Assembly: GCF_003721225.1 (NCBI RefSeq)
Contig: NZ_RIZI01000138.1
Location: forward strand, 1 to 19,871
DNA length: 19,871 nt
Origin: Acidithiobacillus sulfuriphilus
Lineage (GTDB): Bacteria; Pseudomonadota; Gammaproteobacteria; Acidithiobacillales; Acidithiobacillaceae
Reading direction: 5' to 3'
Below the pieces are notes generated by a model. The model worked only from the letters and a program-made list of their open reading frames with translations. It did no database searches and had not been told where the DNA came from. Below, piece after piece: positions 13,999-19,871 of this stretch; position 1 is the first letter of the stretch; every line of letters starts with the position of its first letter. The position numbers were made by a program, and so were the translations under genes.

Positions 13999-14817
13999 TC
14001 AGTCCTTTTCCTCCGGGGTGCGGAAGCTGCGTTCGGCATCCGCCATTTCCTCTTCCGCCGTGCGGGCCGGACCTTCTTCCGGCGCGGCCTCCCCGGCCGG
14101 GGATTGCGGCAGCCGGGCGGCGAAAAACAGGCCAATCTCAAAAAGCAGGTACATGGGGATCAGCAGCATGATCATCGACAACACATCGGGCGGGCTGAGC
14201 ACAGCGGCGGCCACGGCGCAGATCAGAAAGGCATAGCGGCGACCGTTGCGGAGCGTTTCCACCTGGAGGATGCCGATGCGTGTCAACACGATGATGAGAA
14301 TGGGGATCTGGAATGCCAGACCGAAGGCCAGGGAAAATTTGACAATCAGCGAGAGATAGTTGCTGACCTGGGGCATGGCGGTAATGTCGCCGCCGGAGAA
14401 ACTCACGAAAAATTTGAATGCGGCAGGAAAGACCAGGAAATAGGCAAAGAGCATCCCGCCTACAAACAAGAAAACCGAGGCGAAAATCAACGGGAAAAAG
14501 GCCCGCTGTTCGTGTTCATAGAGTCCTGGCGCAATAAAGGCCCAAAACTGGTAAAGCACGATGGGCAATGCCAGGACAAAGCCCGATAACAAGGACAGCT
14601 TGACATAGGTCAGGAAGACCTCGGGGAGGCTGGTATAGATGAGATGGCTTCCCGCCGGCAAAACCCGGATCAGGGGTGCCGCAAGGATATCGTAAATGCT
14701 TCGGGAAAAGGGGTAGGACAGTAAAAACCCGATAAAGACGGCCAGTACGGCAAAAAGAACGCGCCTGCGCAATTCCAGCAGGTGACCAATGAAGGTGTTT
14801 TCCCCAAGTTTATCCAA
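13999..14817 (-). CDS. tatC: Sec-independent protein translocase TatC
   Basis: 272 residues. It starts with TTG: the only in-frame ATG/GTG/TTG codon between the upstream stop (at 14842-14844) and the conserved N-terminus is this TTG at 14817, and its ribosome binding site is weak. Six hydrophobic helices are visible. The N-terminal signature HLLELRRRVLF (12-22) and the periplasmic loop SLPEVFLTYVKLSLLSG carry the signal-peptide recognition surface. PGLYEHEQRAF and ILSPPDVLSM-like segments (AVLSPPDVLSM) are also typical. The C-terminal tail after the last helix (about 235-272) is long and acidic (EEGPARTAEEEM) and lies in the cytoplasm. TatC with TatB binds twin-arginine signal peptides in the inner membrane. 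It is separated from tatB by a 241-bp non-coding insert. Confidence 0.93.
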   Translation of the reverse strand: MDKLGENTFIGHLLELRRRVLFAVLAVFIGFLLSYPFSRSIYDILAAPLIRVLPAGSHLIYTSLPEVFLTYVKLSLLSGFVLALPIVLYQFWAFIAPGLYEHEQRAFFPLIFASVFLFVGGMLFAYFLVFPAAFKFFVSFSGGDITAMPQVSNYLSLIVKFSLAFGLAFQIPILIIVLTRIGILQVETLRNGRRYAFLICAVAAAVLSPPDVLSMIMLLIPMYLLFEIGLFFAARLPQSPAGEAAPEEGPARTAEEEMADAERSFRTPEEKD

Positions 14818-15058
14818 GTTGCCAACCGTCCCTGAAAATGCTTATCCGATGAAATGGTCCGGCAAAGCTGGATCCGGCCGTTGGCAGCGGGGTTTTTTGC
14901 TCGGGCGGCCAGTGCCTTTTGTTCCATGGCTCATTCCGCTGGCGTTTGAAAACCCGCCCTGCGGGTTCGGACAGTGCGCCTGCCCTACGCTCGAAATGAC
15001 GGGAGACGGCGCGGACCGAGTCGCGGCAAAACACCTCCGCCAACTGCCGAATCAAGGC
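14818..15058. other. Non-coding insert separating tatB and tatC
   Basis: These 241 bases lie where tat operons normally have a few bases or an overlap. No credible gene is present. The stretch holds a T6 run (14893-14898) and the hairpin at 14951-14967. Its make-up looks like intergenic repeat DNA rather than decayed coding sequence, but its origin cannot be settled from one copy. Confidence 0.5.
14948..14967 (-). terminator. Terminator-like hairpin between tatB and tatC
   Basis: On the minus strand AACCCGC pairs with GCGGGTT around a 3-nt AGG loop, and the right arm runs on into TTC (four Ts in all). It is a short GC-rich stem with a weak T-tract, consistent with a partial terminator or attenuator after tatB. 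Confidence 0.5.
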
Positions 15059-15424
15059 TCAATGAAGGCGTTCTTCGATGGGCGCTGTGGGCGACGGCGC
15101 AGCTACCCCCTCACTCTGGACGGCAGGCAGCGCGCTTTCACCGCTCGTGCTCGGCGGCGGAGGGATTTCCTCGGAAGGCTGTGGCGCGGGCGTTGGGGCG
15201 AGCAGATCTTCGTTGGCCAGATTACGGAGTTTATCGGCCTCGCGGCGCAAGTCATCCAGCAGCAACTGCTGCTCCACTTCCGCACGCACGCCGGTCAGGG
15301 TGCGTCGCAGGACCCCATACCAGCGCCCTGCCGTTCGCGCCATTTCCGGCATTTTATCGGGTCCGACCACCAGCAGGGCAATGACCGCCAGGACCACGAG
15401 TTCGCCAAAGCTGAAATCAAACAT
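15059..15424 (-). CDS. tatB: Sec-independent protein translocase TatB
   Basis: 121 residues. The N-terminal MFDFSFGELVVLAVIALLVV is a short membrane helix ending in VVGPDKMPE (19-27), with the conserved Glu8 and Gly-Pro hinge of TatB. An amphipathic helix follows (about 28-50), then a charged stretch and a Pro/Ser-rich tail (75-115). It forms the substrate-receptor complex with TatC at the inner membrane. It begins 14 bases after tatA, so the pair is co-expressed. Confidence 0.92.
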   Translation of the reverse strand: MFDFSFGELVVLAVIALLVVGPDKMPEMARTAGRWYGVLRRTLTGVRAEVEQQLLLDDLRREADKLRNLANEDLLAPTPAPQPSEEIPPPPSTSGESALPAVQSEGVAAPSPTAPIEERLH

Positions 15425-15438
15425 GAGCGCCGGACTAA

Positions 15439-15654
15439 TCAGCGTTTGACGGATTCATGCTCGCTGCTTTTGACTTCCGCATCAATGGTGTGCCCTAAGG
15501 ACTCCTTTTTGTCCTCTTCCTCCTTCACCGCCGAGCGAAAGCTCTTGATGGCAGAGCCCAGGTCGGAACCCACGTTGCGCAGCTTGGTCGTACCAAAAAG
15601 AGCTACCACAATCAATAAAATAATGACTAGATGCCAAATGCTTAATCCACCCAT
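15439..15654 (-). CDS. tatA: Sec-independent protein translocase TatA
   Basis: 71 residues from the ATG at 15654, which has AAGGAG 7 bases upstream. The frame is open further upstream but without TatA-like sequence. The N-terminus [20 protein letters not shown] is the membrane helix, followed by the [20 protein letters not shown] amphipathic helix (20-39) that is the TatA hallmark, then an acidic/basic tail. Many copies form the translocation pore. It lies 61 bases after hisIE, so the tat genes probably read through from the his operon. Confidence 0.93.
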   Translation of the reverse strand: MGGLSIWHLVIILLIVVALFGTTKLRNVGSDLGSAIKSFRSAVKEEEDKKESLGHTIDAEVKSSEHESVKR

Positions 15655-15715
15655 GATCAATCTCCTTACCCGGCAAGGGTTAACAATCGGACCATAGGGG
15701 ATGGCAAAGGTTGCG

Positions 15716-16420
15716 TCAAGCGGCGGGTGCAGCTTGGCGGGCTGCCTTTTCGGCCAAACCCGACAAACCCTCCCGACGCGCCAGTTCCCCCAGGACAAGA
15801 TCGATATGCAATCCCTGTTCCTCCAGGGCGATCATGAGGTGAAAGACGAGGTCGGCCGCCTCCGCAACGATAGGCGCCGCCTCCCGGTTCTTGCAGGCAA
15901 TGAGGAACTCGGCGGCCTCCTCGCCCACCTTCTTGAGGATACGGTCCTGGCCGCTGTGGAGCAGTTGCGCCACATAGGACTGGCCCGGATCGGCCCCACG
16001 CCGCGCTTGAATGGTGGCTTGCAGGGATTGGAGGATGCTCCCTGCCGGCGGCGCCTGGTGCTGCCAGCCGCCGGCACCGGGATTGCCGAGGAAAAAGCAG
16101 GTCTGCTCGCCGGTGTGGCAGGCTGGTCCCTCCTGAATCACGCGCAGGAGGATGGTGTCGCCGTCGCAGTCCAGACGCAGCTCCACCAGGCGCTGATAGT
16201 GGCCGGAGCTCTCTCCCTTGCGCCATAGGCCCTGGCGGGAACGGGACCAGTAGGTGCCGAGACCGTCACGCAGGGTGGCGATGAGGGCCTCGGCATTCAT
16301 CCAGGCGAGCATGAGCACCTGGCCGGTGCGGGCGTCCTGGGCGATGGCGGGAACGAGGCCGTCGCTGTTCCAGCGCACGGCCTGAAGGATGGCGCTGCTG
16401 TCCGCGGCGGCAGGATTCAT
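15716..16420 (-). CDS. hisIE: Bifunctional phosphoribosyl-AMP cyclohydrolase / phosphoribosyl-ATP pyrophosphatase
   Basis: 234 residues; the ATG overlaps the hisF stop by 4 bases. Steps 2 and 3 of histidine synthesis are joined in one chain. Residues about 12-115 are the cyclohydrolase (HisI), with LMLAWMN (36-42), metal-binding LDCDGD (83-88) and [13 protein letters not shown] (98-110, zinc cysteines). Residues about 125-220 are the pyrophosphatase (HisE), with [10 protein letters not shown] (163-172) and EAADLVFHL (187-195). Domain order HisI-HisE is as in E. coli. Many relatives with the same his-tat layout instead have separate hisI and hisE genes. Confidence 0.94.
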   Translation of the reverse strand: MNPAAADSSAILQAVRWNSDGLVPAIAQDARTGQVLMLAWMNAEALIATLRDGLGTYWSRSRQGLWRKGESSGHYQRLVELRLDCDGDTILLRVIQEGPACHTGEQTCFFLGNPGAGGWQHQAPPAGSILQSLQATIQARRGADPGQSYVAQLLHSGQDRILKKVGEEAAEFLIACKNREAAPIVAEAADLVFHLMIALEEQGLHIDLVLGELARREGLSGLAEKAARQAAPAA

Positions 16421-17190
16421 GGGTGTGCCCCCGCCGTCTGGCGCACGGCGATCCCCTGAGCTGCGAGATAGGCCTTCACCTCGGGGATGCGGAACTGGCC
16501 GAAGTGGAAGACGCTGGCGGCGAGGACCGCATCGGCGTGGCCCTCGCGCACACCCGCGGCGAAATGTTCCAGAGCCCCCACGCCCCCGGAGGCGATGACG
16601 GGAACGGGGACGGCGGCGGCTACGGCGGCGGTAAGGTCGATGTCGAAGCCTACTCCCGTGCCGTCCCGGTCCATGCTGGTGAGGAGGATCTCGCCGGCGC
16701 CATATTCGGCCATGCGCTGGGCCCAGGCGACGGCGTCCAGGCCGGTGGGCTTGCGGCCACCGTGGGTGAAGACTTCCCAATGGTCGTCCACGCGCTTGGC
16801 GTCGATGGCCACGACAATACAGGAATTGCCGAAGCGCCGCGCCGCCGCCCGCACCAGTTCGGGGTCGCGCACGGCGGCACTGTTGATGCTTACCTTGTCT
16901 GCACCCGCCAGCAGCAGTGTGCGAATGTCTTCGACACTGCGTACTCCGCCGCCTACCGTCAGGGGGATGAAGACCTGGGCGGCCACCGCGGACACCACGT
17001 CGGCGAGGGTGCCGCGTTCCTCGTAGCTGGCGGAGATGTCGAGAAAGGTGATCTCGTCGGCGCCTTCGTCGTTGTAGCGCTTGGCCACCTCCACCGGATC
17101 GCCGGCATCGCGCAGGGCGACGAACTGCACACCCTTCACCACGCGCCCGTGGTCGATGTCCAGACAGGGAATGATGCGTTTGGCGAGCAT
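16417..17190 (-). CDS. hisF: Imidazole glycerol phosphate synthase, cyclase subunit
   Basis: 257 residues, the standard length. It is a TIM barrel with [20 protein letters not shown] (1-20; catalytic Asp11), FLDISAS (49-55), [10 protein letters not shown] (phosphate loop), INSAAV, VVAIDAK (catalytic Asp near 130), [10 protein letters not shown] and VIASGGVG. It takes the ammonia made by HisH and closes the imidazole ring, giving imidazole glycerol phosphate and AICAR. The ATG directly follows the hisA stop codon (TAG-ATG), so reinitiation is likely. Confidence 0.97.
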   Translation of the reverse strand: MLAKRIIPCLDIDHGRVVKGVQFVALRDAGDPVEVAKRYNDEGADEITFLDISASYEERGTLADVVSAVAAQVFIPLTVGGGVRSVEDIRTLLLAGADKVSINSAAVRDPELVRAAARRFGNSCIVVAIDAKRVDDHWEVFTHGGRKPTGLDAVAWAQRMAEYGAGEILLTSMDRDGTGVGFDIDLTAAVAAAVPVPVIASGGVGALEHFAAGVREGHADAVLAASVFHFGQFRIPEVKAYLAAQGIAVRQTAGAHP

Positions 17191-17919
17191 CTAGGCCTCG
17201 GCCAGGGCGCGGGCCTGGGCGAAGTCCAGGGTCCCTTCATAAATGGCGCGACCGGTGATGGCGCCAATGATACCGTCCTCTTCGACGGCCTTGAGGGCCA
17301 TGACCTGCTCCAGGTTGGCAATGCCGCCCGAGGCGATGACGGGTACGCGCACCGCTTGGGCCAGGGCCCGGGTGGCCTCGATGTTGGGGCCGCTCAACAT
17401 GCCGTCGCGGCTGATGTCGGTGTAGATGATGGCTTCTATGCCCTCTTGGGCGAAGTGCCGGGCCAGATCGATGGGGTCATGGCGGGAGAGCTTGGACCAG
17501 CCCTCGGTGGCCACCTTGCCGTCCCGGGCGTCGAGGCCCACCATGATATGGCCGGGGAAGGCCAGCGCCGCATCGGTGACAAAACCGGGGTTGCGTACCG
17601 CCTGGGTGCCGATGATGACATAGCGCACGCCCGCCTGCAGGTAGGCATCGATCTGTTCTTCGCTGCGGATGCCGCCCCCCACCTGGATCTCCAGGTCCGG
17701 GAAGGCTTCGACGATGGCGCCGATGACCCGTGCGTTGACCGGCGTGCCCTGCACGGCACCGTCCAGATCCACCACATGCAGCCGTTTGGCCCCGGCGTCC
17801 ACCCAGCGTTGGGCCGTGGCGATGGGATCATCGGAAAAAACGGTGTCCTCGTCCATTCGCCCCTGGCGCAGACGCACACAATTTCCGCCTTTGAGGTCAA
17901 TGGCCGGAATCAACAGCAT
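17191..17919 (-). CDS. hisA: ProFAR isomerase
   Basis: 242 residues; the ATG has GGAGGAG 5 bases before it. It is a TIM-barrel isomerase, paralogous to HisF. It shows [19 protein letters not shown] (2-20; Asp8), [25 protein letters not shown] (second catalytic Asp), [10 protein letters not shown] and VIASGGI. It converts 5'-ProFAR to PRFAR, the substrate of HisF/HisH. It begins 19 bases after hisH. Confidence 0.96.
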   Translation of the reverse strand: MLLIPAIDLKGGNCVRLRQGRMDEDTVFSDDPIATAQRWVDAGAKRLHVVDLDGAVQGTPVNARVIGAIVEAFPDLEIQVGGGIRSEEQIDAYLQAGVRYVIIGTQAVRNPGFVTDAALAFPGHIMVGLDARDGKVATEGWSKLSRHDPIDLARHFAQEGIEAIIYTDISRDGMLSGPNIEATRALAQAVRVPVIASGGIANLEQVMALKAVEEDGIIGAITGRAIYEGTLDFAQARALAEA

Positions 17920-17938
17920 GACAACTCCTCCCTAATCA

Positions 17939-18610
17939 TCAGATGCCGCAAGCAGGACCGCCACCGCCGTCCCAAGCCAGAAAATTACCGAGCAAGCGCA
18001 GTCCCGCCTCGCCACTTTTTTCGGGATGGCATTGCAGGGCGAAGAGATTATCCACGGCCACGGCGGCGCAAAAAGGAAAGCCATAGTCGGCAAAGGCCGC
18101 CAGGAGTTCCGGGTTGGCCGGTTCGACATAAAAGGAGTGGACGAAATAGAAATGGGCATCCTGGGGAATGCCGGCGAAAAGCGGATGGGCCACCAGTTGG
18201 TGCAGCTCGTTCCAGCCCATGTGCGGTACCTTGAGGGGGCGCCCGTCGCGGTCCCGCATGGCCCCGGGCGGGAAGGCGAGCACCCGCCCGGGCAGCAACC
18301 CCAGCCCCGCGTGCGCGCCGTGCTCCTCACTGGACTCCATGAGCAACTGCATGCCCAGGCAGATACCGAGAAAGGGCCGGGTCTGGGCGGCTACGCGCAC
18401 GAAGTCCGTCAACTCCCGCGCCTCCAGGGCGGCCATGCAGTCGCCAAAGGCGCCGACGCCGGGGAAGATGATGCGGTCGGTACCGGCCAGGACTTCGGCG
18501 CGATCGCTGACCACGGCGCTGGCACCCAGATGTTCCACGGCCTTGGCGACGGAGTAGAGATTACCCATGCCATAGTCGATGATGCCGACCCGCGTTGCCC
18601 CAGGCCTCAT
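17939..18610 (-). CDS. hisH: Imidazole glycerol phosphate synthase, glutaminase subunit
   Basis: 223 residues; the ATG overlaps the hisB stop by 4 bases. It is a class I glutamine amidotransferase with [14 protein letters not shown] (8-21), the oxyanion region FPGVGAFGD, the nucleophile in [11 protein letters not shown] and the His-Glu pair in CHPEKSG near the C-terminus. It hydrolyses glutamine and channels ammonia to HisF. It is slightly longer than usual at both ends, including a Gly-rich tail. Confidence 0.96.
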   Translation of the reverse strand: MRPGATRVGIIDYGMGNLYSVAKAVEHLGASAVVSDRAEVLAGTDRIIFPGVGAFGDCMAALEARELTDFVRVAAQTRPFLGICLGMQLLMESSEEHGAHAGLGLLPGRVLAFPPGAMRDRDGRPLKVPHMGWNELHQLVAHPLFAGIPQDAHFYFVHSFYVEPANPELLAAFADYGFPFCAAVAVDNLFALQCHPEKSGEAGLRLLGNFLAWDGGGGPACGI

Positions 18611-19200
18611 AGACAGCCCTTGGTGCTGGGTATCACGCCGGCGGCCCGGGCATCGGGGGTCACGGCCATACGCAGGGCGCGACCGCAGGCCTTGAAGATG
18701 GTCTCGGCAATGTGATGGGCATTGCGCCCGCGCAGGTTGTCGATGTGCATGGTGATCTGGGCGTGATTGACAAAGCCCTGAAAGAATTCATAGAAAAGAT
18801 CCACGTCAAAGCCCCCCACCTGGGCGCGGGGAAAGTCGACCGCATAGACCAGGCCCGGTCGGCCGGAAAGATCGACCACCACCCGCGAGAGGGCTTCATC
18901 CAGGGGGACATAGGCATGGCCATAGCGAAGGATGCCGGCCTTGTCGCCGACGGCCCGGGCAAAGGTCTGACCGAGGGTGATGCCGATGTCTTCGACGCTA
19001 TGGTGGGCGTCGATTTCCAGATCCCCCTGGGCGCGGATCTGCAGGTCGAAGAGGCCGTGACGGGCTACCTGCTGCAGCATGTGGTCGAGGAAGGGCAGCC
19101 CGGTATGGAGGTCGGCGTGGCCTTCGCCGTCCAGGCTGAGGGCGACAAAGACCTGTGTTTCCAGGGTATCCCGTTGTTGTTCCGCTTGGCGCTGATTCAC
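18607..19200 (-). CDS. hisB: Imidazoleglycerol-phosphate dehydratase (monofunctional)
   Basis: 197 residues, the usual size of a dehydratase without the phosphatase domain of E. coli HisB, so histidinol-phosphate phosphatase must come from another gene. The start is a GTG overlapping the hisC stop (GTGA). Metal-binding motifs are [16 protein letters not shown] (34-49), [11 protein letters not shown] (64-74) and [19 protein letters not shown], with DLSGRPGL between them. It acts as a manganese-dependent 24-mer in the cytoplasm. Confidence 0.95.
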   Translation of the reverse strand: MNQRQAEQQRDTLETQVFVALSLDGEGHADLHTGLPFLDHMLQQVARHGLFDLQIRAQGDLEIDAHHSVEDIGITLGQTFARAVGDKAGILRYGHAYVPLDEALSRVVVDLSGRPGLVYAVDFPRAQVGGFDVDLFYEFFQGFVNHAQITMHIDNLRGRNAHHIAETIFKACGRALRMAVTPDARAAGVIPSTKGCL

Positions 19201-19871
19201 CGCAATGACTCCAGGACCGCCAGAAAGCGGTCGTTTTCCTCGGGTTTGCCGACACTCACCCGTAAATAGTCGCTGAGGAGGGGATGTCCTGTAAAGGCCT
19301 TGATGAGCACGCCGCCGGCCTTGAGCCCGGTGAAGATGGCGCTGGCCCGGCCGGGTGCCCGGAAGAGCAGGAAATTCGCGGCACTGGGCCAGACGGGGAA
19401 GCCCATGGCCAGCAGGGCACGGTAAAGACGCTCGCGCTCGGCGCGGATCCGTTCCGCCTGCTCTGCCAGGAGCGCTGCGTGGCGCAGGTAGAAACCGGCA
19501 CTGAGTTGGGTCAGCACATTGATGTTGTAGGGCAGGCGCAGCTTGTCGAGTTCGTTGATCCAGGCCGCAGGGCCCGCCAGGAAGCCCAGACGCAGGCCCG
19601 CCAGCCCTTCCTTGGAAAGGGTGCGCAACAGGAGCAGGTTGGGGCTGTGGCCCAAGCGGTCGGCAAAACTCACTTGGCTGAAGGGATGATAGGCCTCGTC
19701 CACCACCACCAGTCCCGGCGCCTGGGCGATGATGGCCTCCATATCGCTCGTGGCAAAGAGCGTCCCGCTGGGGTTGTTGGGCCAGTCGAGGAAGATCAGC
19801 GCCGGCTGATGGGTCCTGATGGCCTGCAGGAAGGCCGGGAGATCGAGTTGAAAATCCTGATCCAGCGGGAC
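19197..19871 (-). CDS. hisC: Histidinol-phosphate aminotransferase, start beyond window edge
   Basis: The C-terminal 224 residues are visible; the frame remains open to base 19871, so the start and N-terminal part are outside the window. It is a class I/II PLP aminotransferase with [10 protein letters not shown] (the cofactor-binding Asn motif), VVDEAYHPF (Asp and Tyr that contact PLP), [18 protein letters not shown] (Schiff-base lysine) and the C-terminal [12 protein letters not shown] (substrate-binding Arg). It transaminates imidazole acetol phosphate with glutamate. A related aromatic aminotransferase cannot be ruled out by sequence alone, but its place before hisB settles it. Its stop overlaps the hisB GTG. 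Confidence 0.94.
   Translation of the reverse strand, partial: VPLDQDFQLDLPAFLQAIRTHQPALIFLDWPNNPSGTLFATSDMEAIIAQAPGLVVVDEAYHPFSQVSFADRLGHSPNLLLLRTLSKEGLAGLRLGFLAGPAAWINELDKLRLPYNINVLTQLSAGFYLRHAALLAEQAERIRAERERLYRALLAMGFPVWPSAANFLLFRAPGRASAIFTGLKAGGVLIKAFTGHPLLSDYLRVSVGKPEENDRFLAVLESLR

Noticed and set aside
14810..15055. 81-codon minus-strand frame in the tatB-tatC gap
   Set aside because: No Shine-Dalgarno or recognisable product; it overlaps the start of tatC and looks like translated intergenic sequence.
16423..18234. 603-codon plus-strand frame opposite hisF, hisA and hisH
   Set aside because: A shadow of three certain his genes; the translation has no family features.
1..19871. CRISPR array, insertion sequence, prophage, tRNA or rRNA
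   Set aside because: No regularly spaced repeats, transposase or integrase motifs, or RNA gene signatures were seen; nearly all of the window is accounted for by core genes.

Overview
This is a GC-rich, gene-dense chromosomal segment of a proteobacterium. The best guess is an Acidithiobacillus-like chemolithoautotroph, from two clues: the glutamate-cysteine ligase belongs to the GshA family first defined in 'Thiobacillus' ferrooxidans, and the gene blocks are typical of the gamma/beta-proteobacterial border. The genus is inferred, not proven. I see no insertion sequence, prophage, CRISPR array, tRNA or rRNA. The content looks core or house-keeping.

Layout, plus strand, 1-13896. (1) The 3' end of a fused E2-E3 2-oxoacid dehydrogenase subunit (acyltransferase core plus dihydrolipoamide dehydrogenase) overlaps a PsiE-like four-helix membrane protein. 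(2) A 363-bp gap ends in a consensus-like sigma70 promoter overlaid with ATTAGA/TCTAAT repeats. It precedes a three-gene module: stand-alone rubrerythrin, a cysteine-rich Fe-S protein of the GlpC/HdrD type, and a DUF3501 protein. (3) erpA stands alone and is followed by a strong rho-independent terminator. (4) A long run of closely packed genes follows: citrate synthase, gshA, gshB, a TonB-like protein, yqgE, ruvX, pyrR, pyrB and a dihydrolipid-unrelated dihydroorotase-like gene. That last gene has lost the zinc-binding HxH motif, so it is probably the structural partner of aspartate transcarbamoylase. The order gshB-tonB-yqgE-ruvX-pyrR-pyrB-pyrC' is the same one I know from Pseudomonas.

Layout, minus strand, 13999-19871, read right to left: hisC (cut by the window edge), hisB, hisH, hisA, hisF, hisIE, tatA, tatB, tatC. 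The his genes overlap or abut, which suggests translational coupling. A 241-bp non-coding insert with a hairpin and short T-run separates tatB from tatC, and tatC uses a TTG start. The two gene blocks converge at 13897-13998, where there is a nested inverted repeat.

Functionally the window joins central carbon metabolism (2-oxoacid dehydrogenase, citrate synthase), thiol and peroxide defence (glutathione synthesis, rubrerythrin), Fe-S assembly, pyrimidine and histidine synthesis, and Tat protein export. No wholly new system is evident. The most worthwhile targets are the rubrerythrin/Fe-S/DUF3501 module with its repeat-rich promoter and Shine-Dalgarno-masking hairpin, the E2-E3 fusion, and the split tatB-tatC junction.
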